Assembly (NCBI GenBank): GCA_000337115.1
Contig: AOIR01000031.1
Coordinates: 1-64,000, forward strand
DNA: 64,000 nt
Origin: Natrinema thermotolerans DSM 11552
GTDB taxonomy: Archaea; Halobacteriota; Halobacteria; Halobacteriales; Natrialbaceae
Reading direction: 5' to 3'
The notes under the pieces were generated by a model, which was not told the origin of the DNA, ran no database searches, and was given only the letters and a program-made list of their open reading frames with translations. A program made the translations under genes and the position numbers. This document shows, piece after piece, positions 51,102 to 59,830 of this stretch. The stretch's first letter is position 1, and every line of letters begins with the position of its first letter.

Positions 51102-51374
51102 CTAGACGCCCTCGACGGTCTCCCGGAACGCGCTGATCGACTCGAGCGCGTCGGCGAGCTTCGATTGGACGTCGCCGCCCTCCTCGTCGGCGATGTCGTT
51201 CAGGATATGTTCGTGACGGGCGAGTTGGCCGTGGTCCGGCCCGCGGTCGGCGTCCGCGTACTCCGCGAACTTCGCCGCCTGGTTCTCGAGTCGCTCCTGT
51301 GCCTCGTCGTCTGCTGCGGCCGCTGCCGCCGCCTCGATGGCGTCGGCCGCGTTCTCGAGTTCGTCTCGAGCCAT
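51102..51374 (-). CDS. small acidic helical protein
   Basis: A 90-residue protein, MARDELENAADAIEAAAAAA then DDEAQERLENQAAKFAEYAD, almost entirely helical, with a second conserved-looking part GPDHGQLARHEHILNDIADE. This looks like a short haloarchaeal family with a helical hairpin; no enzyme residues are evident. It is the nearest minus-strand gene downstream of the thiamine pair. Between 50790 and 51101 I see no other gene. Confidence 0.7.
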   Translation of the reverse strand: MARDELENAADAIEAAAAAAADDEAQERLENQAAKFAEYADADRGPDHGQLARHEHILNDIADEEGGDVQSKLADALESISAFRETVEGV

Positions 51375-51462
51375 ACGAACGGGTTCGCCCGGTGGGACTA
51401 AAATCGTTGCAGTACGTTCCGGGAACCGGGAACACCGGTCGAACTAACGGGTTCGCGTCGCG

Positions 51463-52293
51463 CTACAGCGCCGGTTCGAGCCGGTCCGCGAGGTCGGCCG
51501 ACTCGAGGTCGTCACCGGTGACGCCATAGACGGCGTCCTGGAAGTTCGTCCGGTAACTGCCCGGGCCCGCGTAGTCCATCGCGGCCGCACGCTCGCCGGC
51601 GATGCCGAACGCGAGCGTCCCGTGGACGGCAGCCTCGCGGGGATCCTCGAGCGCGCCGGCGAAGGTGCCGACGGTCGCGCCGAGCATACAGCCGGTGCCG
51701 ACGACCTCGCCGAGCATCTCGTGGCCGGCGGTGATGCGGACCGCGCCGTCGGCGTCGGCGACGACATCGTCGACGCCCGAGGCGACGACGACCGCGTCGG
51801 TCGAGTCGGCGACCGACTGAGCGGTCTCCTCGATCGCCTCGTAGTCGCCGACGGACTCGACGCCCTCGACGTTCGCTTCGACCCCGGCCAGGGCGCTGAT
51901 CTCGCCGTAGTTGCCCTTGATCGCGGCGAAGTCGACCGCCTCGAGGAGGCTCTCGGTGACCGCCTCGCGCGAGGGGGTCGAGCCGAGGCCGACGGGGTCG
52001 AGGACGACCGGAACCCCGCGGTCGTTGGCCTTCCGGCCGGCCTCGTGCATGGCCTCGACGCGGTCGTCGGGCACCTGCCCGATGTTGATGACGAGGGCGC
52101 GCGCGGCCGCGGTCATCTCGCCGGCGTCGCCGAAGGAGTCGGCCATCACCGGCAGTCCGCCCCAGTGCAGCGTCAGGTTCGCGACGTCGTTGATCGTCAC
52201 CGTGTTGGTCACGTGCTGGACGAGCGGCTCGGTCTCCCGGACTGTCCGGACGGCGTCGGCGAGGTCGGCCGCGGCGATGTCGGTAACGCTCAT
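51463..52293 (-). CDS. thiM: hydroxyethylthiazole kinase
   Basis: A 276-residue ribokinase-fold enzyme that phosphorylates hydroxyethylthiazole in thiamine salvage. LVQHVTNTVTINDVANLTLH opens the conserved region. VVLDPVGLGSTPSREAVT, IKGNYGEISALAG and GTGCMLGATVGTFAGA (anion hole and catalytic Cys/Asp region) are all typical of ThiM. Its start overlaps the thiE stop by four bases. It works with ThiE, which joins the product to the pyrimidine. Confidence 0.92.
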   Translation of the reverse strand: MSVTDIAAADLADAVRTVRETEPLVQHVTNTVTINDVANLTLHWGGLPVMADSFGDAGEMTAAARALVINIGQVPDDRVEAMHEAGRKANDRGVPVVLDPVGLGSTPSREAVTESLLEAVDFAAIKGNYGEISALAGVEANVEGVESVGDYEAIEETAQSVADSTDAVVVASGVDDVVADADGAVRITAGHEMLGEVVGTGCMLGATVGTFAGALEDPREAAVHGTLAFGIAGERAAAMDYAGPGSYRTNFQDAVYGVTGDDLESADLADRLEPAL

Positions 52294-52955
52294 GCGCCTC
52301 GACCTCCGTCGGCGACTCCCTTCGAAGTTTCGACGGTCTCGGCAAGCGCCTCGGTCGCCGCCACCGGATCGGGGGCCGCCGTAATCGCGCTGATGACGGC
52401 CACCCCGGCCGCACCGGCTTCGACCACCGGCGCGGCGTTGTCCGCCGTGACACCGCCGATGCCGACGACCGGGATCGAGACGGCGTCGACGATCTCGGCG
52501 ATCCGTTCCGGGCCAATTCCGTCTTTTCCGTCCTCGACGTCCTTCGAGGAGGTGCCGTAGACGGCCCCGACGCCGAGATAGTCCGCACCCTCGCGTTCGG
52601 CTTCGCGGGCTTCGGCGACCGTCGACGTCGAACAACCGACGATCGCGTCCGGCCCGAGCAGGTCGCGGGCGACCGCGACCGACAGGTCCGACTGGCCGAC
52701 GTGAACGCCGTCGGCGTCGATCGCCTGCGCGATGTCGATCCGGTCGTTGACGATCAGGTCGACGCCCGCCTCAGCAGTGAGTTCGCGTAGCTCGAGTCCC
52801 AGTTCGTACCGCGAGCGGGCACTCGTGTCCTTCTCGCGCAGTTGGACGGCGTCGACGCCGCCGTCGATGGCCGCGCGGACGATCTCGGGCGTCGACCGAC
52901 CGTCGGAGAGCGACGCCTGCGTGACGAGGTAAGTCCGCCAGTTCGAGGGGTTCAC
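52290..52955 (-). CDS. thiE: thiamine-phosphate synthase
   Basis: A 221-residue TIM-barrel enzyme that joins HMP-pyrophosphate with thiazole phosphate. VDAVQLREKDTSARSRYELG carries the pyrophosphate-binding Arg/Lys, VNDRIDIAQAIDADGVHVGQ the metal/diphosphate Asp, GCSTSTVAEAREAEREGADY the next motif and VVGIGGVTADNAAPVVEAGA the phosphate loop. thiE and thiM overlap by four bases and form a salvage operon. I see no thiamine riboswitch upstream. Confidence 0.92.
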   Translation of the reverse strand: MNPSNWRTYLVTQASLSDGRSTPEIVRAAIDGGVDAVQLREKDTSARSRYELGLELRELTAEAGVDLIVNDRIDIAQAIDADGVHVGQSDLSVAVARDLLGPDAIVGCSTSTVAEAREAEREGADYLGVGAVYGTSSKDVEDGKDGIGPERIAEIVDAVSIPVVGIGGVTADNAAPVVEAGAAGVAVISAITAAPDPVAATEALAETVETSKGVADGGRGA

Positions 52956-53039
52956 GGGCGGTACCAGTCAGTAGTGCCACTAAGCGGTGTCGGTCGGACG
53001 CCGACCGCGGGCGACCGCCACCCGCTCGCCGACCGAGCG

Positions 53040-53648
53040 CTACGGCGAGGGCTCGAGCGCGTCCTCGCCGGTCCGGACGAGCGCCTCCCAGTCGTCGTCC
53101 TCGCGGACCGACGGAAACGGCCGCGGTCGGTCGGGGGAATCGGACTTCTCGGCGAGGGGACGGCGCCACCACGCCACGTCCTGCCACTCGTCCTGGGTGT
53201 AGCCGATCGCCGGGAAGTCGACCAGCCGCTCGAATCCCATCGACTCGTGGAACCGCTCCGTCTCGGGGTTGGGGACCGTCGTCACGGCGTAGACGTCGCG
53301 GATCCCCTGGCGCTCGAGGACGGCGAACAGCGACTCGTAGAGTCCGCGGCCGACGCCGGACCCGCGGGCCGAGTCGGCGACGTAGACCGACAGTTCGACG
53401 ACCCACTCGTAGGCGCGGCGCTTCCGAAGCGGGCCGGCGTAGGCGTAGCCGACGACCGCGCCGTCGCGTTCGCAGACGAGCCACGGATGTCGCTCGAGGG
53501 TGGACTCGATCCGGTTGGCCAACTCGCTCTCGGTCGGTGGGGCCTCTTCGAAGGTGACTGCTGTCGACTCACAGAAAGGCGCGTAGATGTCGCGAGCGGC
53601 GGCCGCATCGGCCGGCGTCGCGACGCGGATCCGGACGTCGGAAGGCAT
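53040..53648 (-). CDS. GNAT acetyltransferase
   Basis: A 202-residue N-acetyltransferase of the phosphinothricin-acetyltransferase-like group. YAPFCESTAVTFEEAPPTES near residue 25 and VELSVYVADSARGSGVGRGL near 98 (acetyl-CoA loop R-G-x-G-x-G) are typical, with NPETERFHESMGFERLVDF the C-terminal motif. It probably acetylates a small amine or amino-acid analogue; the substrate is not known. It is upstream of thiE on the same strand, but 85 nt of spacer suggests a separate unit. Confidence 0.82.
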   Translation of the reverse strand: MPSDVRIRVATPADAAAARDIYAPFCESTAVTFEEAPPTESELANRIESTLERHPWLVCERDGAVVGYAYAGPLRKRRAYEWVVELSVYVADSARGSGVGRGLYESLFAVLERQGIRDVYAVTTVPNPETERFHESMGFERLVDFPAIGYTQDEWQDVAWWRRPLAEKSDSPDRPRPFPSVREDDDWEALVRTGEDALEPSP

Positions 53649-53822
53649 GGTCGTGGCTCCCGTGCGATGGCGAATAAGTCCGCCGAACGACGCCGACGAC
53701 GCGGCCGGGCGTTCCGACGACGGCCGGGACGCGTCGCTGGCCGATCGTGACTGCCTCGAGAAGGGACCGTTCTCCCGTCGTATCTACACCTTGTGACCAG
53801 AGCCACTTAAACGACGAACGCG

Positions 53823-53841
53823 GACCGCTCTCCCAGCGGTC
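53823..53841. terminator. perfect 7-bp hairpin
   Basis: GACCGCT and AGCGGTC pair around CTCCC in the spacer between the acetyltransferase and the AEC transporter, which diverge. The rest of this 324-bp spacer holds no gene. The hairpin is not next to a stop codon, so it may equally be a regulatory element. Confidence 0.35.
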
Positions 53842-53972
53842 GGCGCCGCGCCGCCATCGCAAGTGCCATACCCGGCGTGGCGAGTAGCTGCCCGCGAATG
53901 CAGCGAGCGACCGCCCACCGATCGATGAGTCCCTCGAGCCCACGAGCGCGATGCGAGGGGGCGCGCTGACCG

Positions 53973-54932
53973 ATGGCCGACCTGCTCGCCATCTTCGGCT
54001 CGGCGATCGGGCCGATCGTCGCCATCGCGGCGGTGGGCTACCTGCTGGCTACCGTCAAAGAGATCGATCCCGAGCCGCTGAACACCGCCGTCGTCTACGT
54101 CCTCGCGCCCGCGCTGGTCTTTCACAGCCTCGCTACCACCGAACTCGAGGCGGCGACGCTAGTGCGAGTGACGGTCGGGATCGGCGTCTTCACGGGGGCG
54201 ATGTGGGCGGTCGCGGAACTGACCGGCCGCGCCGTCGGCGAACGGGAACCGGCCCTGAGCGGGCTGGTACTCGTCGCGATCTTCACCAACTCCGGCAACC
54301 TCGGCGTCCCGGTCTCGGACTTCGCGTTCGGCCCGGTCGGCCGCCAGACGGCCGTCCTCTTCCTCTCGGTCCAGTCCGTGCTGATGTACACCGTCGGCGT
54401 CTACGTCGCCTCCCGGAGCAGCGGCTCCGCCGGCCTCGAGGGCGTCCGCCGGGTGTTTTACATCCCGCTGGTCTACGCCGTCGCCGCCGCGCTGGGTGCG
54501 CGGGCGCTGGGTTTCGTTCCACCCGCCGACACCGCGGCGATGGAGACCTTGGGACTCGTCGGTGACGCCTCGATCCCGCTCATGTTGCTCATCCTCGGGA
54601 TCCAACTCGCGCGAGCCGATACCGCCGCGGCGGTCTCCCGGGCCTGGCCCGCGACCGCGCTCAAGACGGTCGTTGCGCCGCTGGTCAGGCTCGGCGTCGC
54701 CGTGCTGATCGGCTTCGAGAACCCGACCGTCGCGCGCGTGTTCGTCCTCGAGACGGCCATGCCCGCCGCGGTGACGCCGCTGGTGTTGGTCATCGAGTTC
54801 GCGGACGGCGCGCGAACGGAGGGGGTCCTCGTCTCGGAGTACGTCTCGACCTGCGTCCTCCTGACGACGCTGCTGTCGGTGCCGATACTGACCGCCCTGA
54901 TCGCACTCTTGCAGTCCGGCGTCGTAATCTGA
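53973..54932 (+). CDS. AEC family transporter
   Basis: A 319-residue membrane protein with about ten helices, the auxin-efflux-carrier layout of two five-helix halves. LDPEPLNT-type spacing after the first helix (IDPEPLNTAVVYVLAPALVF), FTNSGNLGVPVSDFAFGPVG in the middle and AMPAAVTPLVLVIEF near the C-terminus are the family landmarks. Members export organic acids or related anions; the substrate is unknown. It is a single gene. Confidence 0.82.
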   Translation: MADLLAIFGSAIGPIVAIAAVGYLLATVKEIDPEPLNTAVVYVLAPALVFHSLATTELEAATLVRVTVGIGVFTGAMWAVAELTGRAVGEREPALSGLVLVAIFTNSGNLGVPVSDFAFGPVGRQTAVLFLSVQSVLMYTVGVYVASRSSGSAGLEGVRRVFYIPLVYAVAAALGARALGFVPPADTAAMETLGLVGDASIPLMLLILGIQLARADTAAAVSRAWPATALKTVVAPLVRLGVAVLIGFENPTVARVFVLETAMPAAVTPLVLVIEFADGARTEGVLVSEYVSTCVLLTTLLSVPILTALIALLQSGVVI

Positions 54933-55291
54933 ACGAGGGCGGTGGGTGACGGCTCGCGGCCACCGGTAACTCGGCCGGCTCGGAACGGAACCTCGCCGTC
55001 GCTCGGACCCGAGATCGCGTGCCTGCGCGCCGTCCATGCATAGGTCGGGCCAAAGACTATGCGTCTCGTTCCCACAGTCAACCATGGTCCGCGTCCGGAA
55101 CTGACACTGATCCGGAGGTGGATCACGCCGACCGATCCGACACCGCGAGCGCCACGATTGGGACATTGGGGGCGGCGAACCCGGGGCTCATACCCCCTTT
55201 TGGCTCGAGCGACGGAATGCGACCCACAGCGACGGCACTCGAGCGCGACGCAACCCGGCGTACAACAGCGGAAAAAGATGGACGCGACCGC
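54933..55291. other. gene-free spacer with weak dyad
   Basis: A GCATAG/CTATGC dyad lies near 55040. I find no coding frame with haloarchaeal character and no RNA gene. Confidence 0.4.
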
Positions 55292-57028
55292 TCAGTGGCC
55301 CTGGTCGTGGGGGTTCAGCGCCGTGCCGTAGTTCTCGGCGTGGTCGGTGTAGTCGATGAACCGCGGCGCGTCGGGATCGAAGGGCCGCTCGAGGCTCTCG
55401 AAGGCCTTCTTCTTGTCCCAGCCCTGGAGCTTGCCGACCGCCGACTTGTCCTCTAAGTCGTGGTAGTCGAGCTTCGGCTCGGTCAGCTCCCAGGCGTTCA
55501 TCCCCTGTTCGGTGCGGATGATGACGCTGGAGTAGTCGTCGGACGAGCCGACGGAGCCAACGGTGATGTCCGAACAGAAGCCGGTGAAGTCGGCACACTC
55601 GTCACAGCCTTTCAAGGCGGCGTCGTGGAAGTTCTCGATGTCCTCTTCGACGATCATCTCGCCGTCGTGGTCGTAGACCATCATCTTGCCGTCGAGGACG
55701 TCCATCTTGCCGATCTCCGACGGCGAGATGCCGCGTTGCTCCTCCAACTGCTCGCCCATGAGGCTGTGGTAGTTGAAGTTCTTCGTACACATCAGCGCGA
55801 TCGTGTAGTCCACGGCCCGAATACCCTCGTTCTGGGCCTGGTAGTCCCACTCGAAGTCCTGCAGGGCGCGGATACCCTCGATCTCACAGGGCGTACCGAC
55901 GATGGCCAGCGAGAGGTCGTCCCAGTCCTTGTCGGGGAGCTTGTGTTCCCACTGCTCCAAGTCGAGGTTGCCAAGCGCCAGCGTCTGGTTGTAGACGGTG
56001 CCGGCGTTTTCGATGAGTTCCTCGGTCGTGGTCGCGAGGTAACTCTCCGCTTTCCACTCCTCTTCCTCGCTCTCGGTCGCGACGAGCGCGCCGTCGATCT
56101 CGCCTTCCTCGAGCAGCGTCGAGAGGACGCCGGTGACGACGCCGCCGTCCTGGGCCCCGTCGGTCCAGTCGTCCTCGACCTTCGCGGAGAACTCCGTGAT
56201 CGGGTCGCCCGCGCCCTTGACGTTGTCCTCGCCGCCGGTGATCTTCCACTGGCGCTCGTAGCGCATGCCGCCGCGAGGACAGAAGTCCCAACACATCGAA
56301 CAGCCAGTACACATCTTGACCAGTTCCGGCAGGCCGTCGTCGCCGACGCCGATCGAGTCCGACGGGCAGGCGGCGACACAGGTCCCACACTGGATACAGC
56401 GGCCCTCGTCGATGACCGCCTCGTCCAGTTCCATGAACCAGGTCTTCTCGTCGGGCGTCTCGATGTCGTTCATTCGCGACCGGATCGAATACTCCGGCGT
56501 GTCCAGATCGACGCCCTCGGGGATCCCGACGCGCGTGTCGGGGGCGTCGTCGTAGACGTCCTGACTGACGTCTTCCGCGGGCTCGGTGAACTCGAGGTCG
56601 CCGAGTTCGCCCATCTCGTCGACGTTCGCGACGCCCGCACCGTCGGTCGCGACGGGCGGCGTTTCGGACTCGGCGTCGGGGGCCGTTTTCTCGCCGCAGG
56701 TACAGGTGTTCGGCGAGCAGCTCTCGCCCTCGGTACCCGCGTCGGCTCGCTCGCCGCCGTCCGCGGCGATGGCGCCCTCTCGAGCGTGGTCGGTATTCTC
56801 CCGGGACCGGGACGCACCGCTGTCGGCGTCGGGGACAACGACGGCGTCGTCATCGTCGTCCGAGGCCGGCACGTGGGGGAAACGCTGCTCATCCTCGCGG
56901 CTCGCGTGTCGCTTCTCGCTCGCGGTTTCACCGCTCGCATTCTCGGGATCCTCGCCTTGCTCGGATCCCGCCGCTCCCGCTCGCTTCTTCGAGGCCTCCC
57001 GTCGGTCGGCCTCGCTGTCAGTCCCCAT
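55292..57028 (-). CDS. FrhB/F420-type dehydrogenase subunit with ferredoxin domain
   Basis: A 578-residue protein. Residues 1-180 are a disordered, highly charged extension with one odd motif, CSPNTCTCG (104-112). Residues 205-255 form a ferredoxin domain (CIQCGTC...CP at 211-221 and CTGCSMCWDFCP at 240-251). The rest is the FrhB/FdhB family, which binds F420 and FAD in methanogens, with GCDECADFTGFCSDITVGSVG near residue 490 as conserved cysteine-rich region. The 11-base overlap with the siroheme reductase gene points to a complex. The cofactor F420 is inferred from the family. Confidence 0.85.
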   Translation of the reverse strand: MGTDSEADRREASKKRAGAAGSEQGEDPENASGETASEKRHASREDEQRFPHVPASDDDDDAVVVPDADSGASRSRENTDHAREGAIAADGGERADAGTEGESCSPNTCTCGEKTAPDAESETPPVATDGAGVANVDEMGELGDLEFTEPAEDVSQDVYDDAPDTRVGIPEGVDLDTPEYSIRSRMNDIETPDEKTWFMELDEAVIDEGRCIQCGTCVAACPSDSIGVGDDGLPELVKMCTGCSMCWDFCPRGGMRYERQWKITGGEDNVKGAGDPITEFSAKVEDDWTDGAQDGGVVTGVLSTLLEEGEIDGALVATESEEEEWKAESYLATTTEELIENAGTVYNQTLALGNLDLEQWEHKLPDKDWDDLSLAIVGTPCEIEGIRALQDFEWDYQAQNEGIRAVDYTIALMCTKNFNYHSLMGEQLEEQRGISPSEIGKMDVLDGKMMVYDHDGEMIVEEDIENFHDAALKGCDECADFTGFCSDITVGSVGSSDDYSSVIIRTEQGMNAWELTEPKLDYHDLEDKSAVGKLQGWDKKKAFESLERPFDPDAPRFIDYTDHAENYGTALNPHDQGH

Positions 57029-58703
57029 GGGCAACACCCCGTGCGACCGGGGCGTCGGCCCCTTGCATGATCGACCGCAGCTGCCCGTTGTCGACGCCGC
57101 GACACCACTCGTAGAACTCCTCGCCGTCGTCACGGTCCGCGGAGTAGGCCTCGAACAGCTGCTCGAGAGCGGGGATCACGGCGTCGGCGGGGACGGCGCT
57201 CTCCACCCAGTCGAGGAACTCGTTGTCGGCACCGAGCGAACCGCCGAGGCCGAAGTCCATCCCTTCGACGATGTCGTCACCGTCCTCGTCCTCGAGCTTG
57301 ACCGTCTCGCCGCGGAAACCGATGTCGGCGATCTGGGGTTGGGCACAGGAGGCCGAGCAGCCGGACATGTGCATCCGGATGGACTCGATGTCGTCGGGGA
57401 CGTCGATGCGGTCGTCGAGTTCGCGGGCCCAGCGCTTGGTCCGCTTTTTGGTCTCGATGATGGCGTAGTTACAGAACTCGTTGCCCGTACAGCCGACCGC
57501 GCCGCGGGAGAACGCCCCCGGATCGGGGCTGTACTCCTGGGCGAACGGCTCGGCCAGCAGGTCGTCGACGTTTTCGTCGGGGATATGGGTGATGAGGAAG
57601 TTCTGATCCGTCGCGAGGCGGACGGAGGCGTCCTCGGTCCCGTACGTCTCGGCGGCGCGGGCCGCTTCGGCGAACTCGTCGCCACCCATGCGGCCGGCGA
57701 TGACGTTGAAGCCGACGTAGTTGAGGCCGTCCTGTTTCTGCTCGTGGACGCCGACGTGGTCGCTCTGGTAGCCGACGGTCAGGTTCTGGCCGCCGGTCGG
57801 CAGGTCGATCGTACAGCGGTCGCGGACGGCCTCCTCGAACTTCTCGGCACCCATCTGCTCGACGAGATACCGCATGCGACAGACACCGCGGTTGTTCCGG
57901 TCGCCCAGTTCCTTGAACGTCTGGGCGACGGCGCGGCAGAACTCGACGGCGTCCTCGGGTCGGATGAAGACGTCCAGTTCCGATCCCATCCGCGGGCCGT
58001 CGGAGAGGCCGCCACCGACGCGGGCGTGGAAGCCGTAGAGGGACTCCCCGTCGATCTCTTTCTTCGCGGGGACGAGCCCGACGTCGTTGATCTGGGACTG
58101 GGCGCAGTCGTGGGCACAGCCCGTGATCGTGATCTTGAACTTCCGGGGGAGGTTGGCGTACTCGCGGTTCTCGGTGAAGAAGTCCGAGACCGCCTCGATG
58201 ACCGGCTGTGCGTTGAAACACTCGTGATCGTCGAGGCCGGCCGCGGGGCAGCCAAGGACGTTCCGGGCCGAGTCACCGCAGCCCTGGACCGTCGTCAGAC
58301 CGACCTCGTCGTATCGGTCCCACATCTCGGGGACGTCCTCGACGCGGATCCAGTGTTTCTGGATGTCCTGTCGGGTCGTGATGTCGAGGTACGCGTCGCC
58401 CCAGAGTTCGTTCTGTTCCTCGCCGCCGTACTCCTCGGGGGCGACCGCGAGGTCGTCGGTGACCTCGCCGATGACCTCGGCCTGTTCCGGCGTGAGCTTC
58501 CCGCCGGGGACCTTCGTCCGGATCATGAAGTAGCCCTCCTGCTTCTGGGCGTACATGCCGGCCCACTTCAGACGCTCCCACTCGCCGCCGCCGGCGCGCT
58601 CCTCGATCTCCTCGAAGGAGAGTTCCTCGTCGGCGTAGTCGTAGACGTCGTCGACGACGTCGAGGGGATGTTTCTCCTGTTTGTGCTGCTCGACCGTGTT
58701 CAT
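57018..58703 (-). CDS. siroheme sulfite/nitrite reductase
   Basis: A 561-residue reductase. GCTGNEFC (C405, C411) and SGCSASC (C449, C453) are the C-x5-C/C-x3-C ligands of the coupled 4Fe-4S/siroheme centre. ITGCAHDCAQSQINDVG at 194-210 is the matching half-repeat, and DITTRQDIQKHWIRVEDVP near 107 is the substrate-domain signature. The family reduces sulfite to sulfide or nitrite to ammonium with six electrons. Which substrate applies cannot be read here: no nitrate genes lie near, and two sulfurtransferases lie 8 kb away. I start at ATG 58703 rather than the GTG three codons upstream. Confidence 0.88.
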   Translation of the reverse strand: MNTVEQHKQEKHPLDVVDDVYDYADEELSFEEIEERAGGGEWERLKWAGMYAQKQEGYFMIRTKVPGGKLTPEQAEVIGEVTDDLAVAPEEYGGEEQNELWGDAYLDITTRQDIQKHWIRVEDVPEMWDRYDEVGLTTVQGCGDSARNVLGCPAAGLDDHECFNAQPVIEAVSDFFTENREYANLPRKFKITITGCAHDCAQSQINDVGLVPAKKEIDGESLYGFHARVGGGLSDGPRMGSELDVFIRPEDAVEFCRAVAQTFKELGDRNNRGVCRMRYLVEQMGAEKFEEAVRDRCTIDLPTGGQNLTVGYQSDHVGVHEQKQDGLNYVGFNVIAGRMGGDEFAEAARAAETYGTEDASVRLATDQNFLITHIPDENVDDLLAEPFAQEYSPDPGAFSRGAVGCTGNEFCNYAIIETKKRTKRWARELDDRIDVPDDIESIRMHMSGCSASCAQPQIADIGFRGETVKLEDEDGDDIVEGMDFGLGGSLGADNEFLDWVESAVPADAVIPALEQLFEAYSADRDDGEEFYEWCRGVDNGQLRSIMQGADAPVARGVAHGD

Positions 58704-59006
58704 CGGGACCACCGCCGGTCGGCAGCCACTCGAGCGGTCGGACTATCTTCAAGGACCATTGTTTAGCGGGTAATACAACCCCGTTCGTATACACCCCCGC
58801 AACTCGGCGAATCATGACGTGGGTCGTTCCCACCAGTAAATATTGCCCCGACGTGGTGCCACCGACGAGGGGGGCGGATGGAAATCGTCGGCAAGACACC
58901 GGCACGGACGGGAACGAGGCGACACCGGGACGCCACGCGTCGTCGGTAGCGGTAATTGATTCCGGTACTGTACCCGCCGGCGACGCCGGATTCGGAGCAG
59001 GGCCGG
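58704..59006. other. promoter region of the reductase operon, otherwise empty
   Basis: AT-rich strings (TGTATTACCC, CTAAACAATGG on the minus strand, 58745-58785) are possible promoter parts. I cannot fix the TATA box. No gene is seen up to the next stop at 59007. Confidence 0.4.
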
Positions 59007-59591
59007 TTAGTCGAAACAGGCGACGAGTTCGCCCTGGGTTCGTGGATCGGGCTCGAAGCGCAACTCCTCGGCGAGTCCGTGGTACCGGGATCGAAGGACG
59101 ACGTTCTCGTCGACGTAATAGACGGCGCGGATGTCCCACCTGTCACGCGGGTCGACGCTCGAGCGGCCGGTCCCGGTCGTCAGGTCGTATCGGATCGCGA
59201 CCATGACCGCGTTCGGGTTCGTCGCCGACCCGACGGCAGCCACACGGCCGTCCGTTCGGCGGAGGTCGACGGTCCGTGCTTCGGCACCGTACTGGCCGAG
59301 AAACGCGTTGTGTTGATACGCCCGCTCGAACGTCGTGACGTATTCGACCATGGTATCGTCCAGCGACGACGGCGACGACGGATACGTCCGCGGCTCGAGC
59401 GGGGCGTCGTCCGGCGGATCGGGATCGGGACGGTTGACGTCGTCACACTCGAACCAATCGGCCGGGACGGTTCCGGAGTCCAGCGGCGGGCCGGTCGGCC
59501 CGTCCGACGCGTACTCGAAACCGCCCGTCGTGACCGCGACGGTCGTGACGACCGACGCGAGAAACCCGCGGCGAGGTCGGAGGCGGTTCAT
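59007..59591 (-). CDS. secreted hypothetical protein
   Basis: A 194-residue protein whose N-terminus (MNRLRPRRGFLASVVTTVAV) is a twin-arginine signal. The mature part is Asp/Pro-rich and then strand-rich (MVAIRYDLTTGTG, RAVYYVDENVVLRSRYHGL). No lipobox cysteine follows the signal at the usual place. I recognise no domain. It lies upstream of the siroheme reductase on the same strand but is separated by 300 bp, so it is probably unrelated to it. Confidence 0.65.
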   Translation of the reverse strand: MNRLRPRRGFLASVVTTVAVTTGGFEYASDGPTGPPLDSGTVPADWFECDDVNRPDPDPPDDAPLEPRTYPSSPSSLDDTMVEYVTTFERAYQHNAFLGQYGAEARTVDLRRTDGRVAAVGSATNPNAVMVAIRYDLTTGTGRSSVDPRDRWDIRAVYYVDENVVLRSRYHGLAEELRFEPDPRTQGELVACFD

Positions 59592-59651
59592 ACGCTAACG
59601 TCTCAAACTAACAATAAGTATCTTCTGAAAGAACGATCGATCCACTGGCGC

Positions 59652-59719
59652 GGTCGGGGCTCCGACCCCCCGAACAGTCGATCGAGGTCCCGTGCCAGCG
59701 TCGGACCGACGGTCCGACG
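59652..59719. terminator. two hairpins downstream of ftsY
   Basis: GGTCGG/CCGACC (59652-59667) and CGTCGGACC/GGTCCGACG around GAC (59699-59719). The second is a perfect nine-base-pair stem 110 bp after ftsY. They probably end the ribosomal-protein/prefoldin/ftsY run. Confidence 0.45.
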
Positions 59720-59830
59720 AGGCTCACCACGGTTGGGTTCTCGTTACCCGCCGTGAGATCGGGAGAATCGTCGTTCAAGCCTTCGACTCCGGGGACGATC
59801 TTTCGAGAATCCAGCGGCGACGAATGGGCG

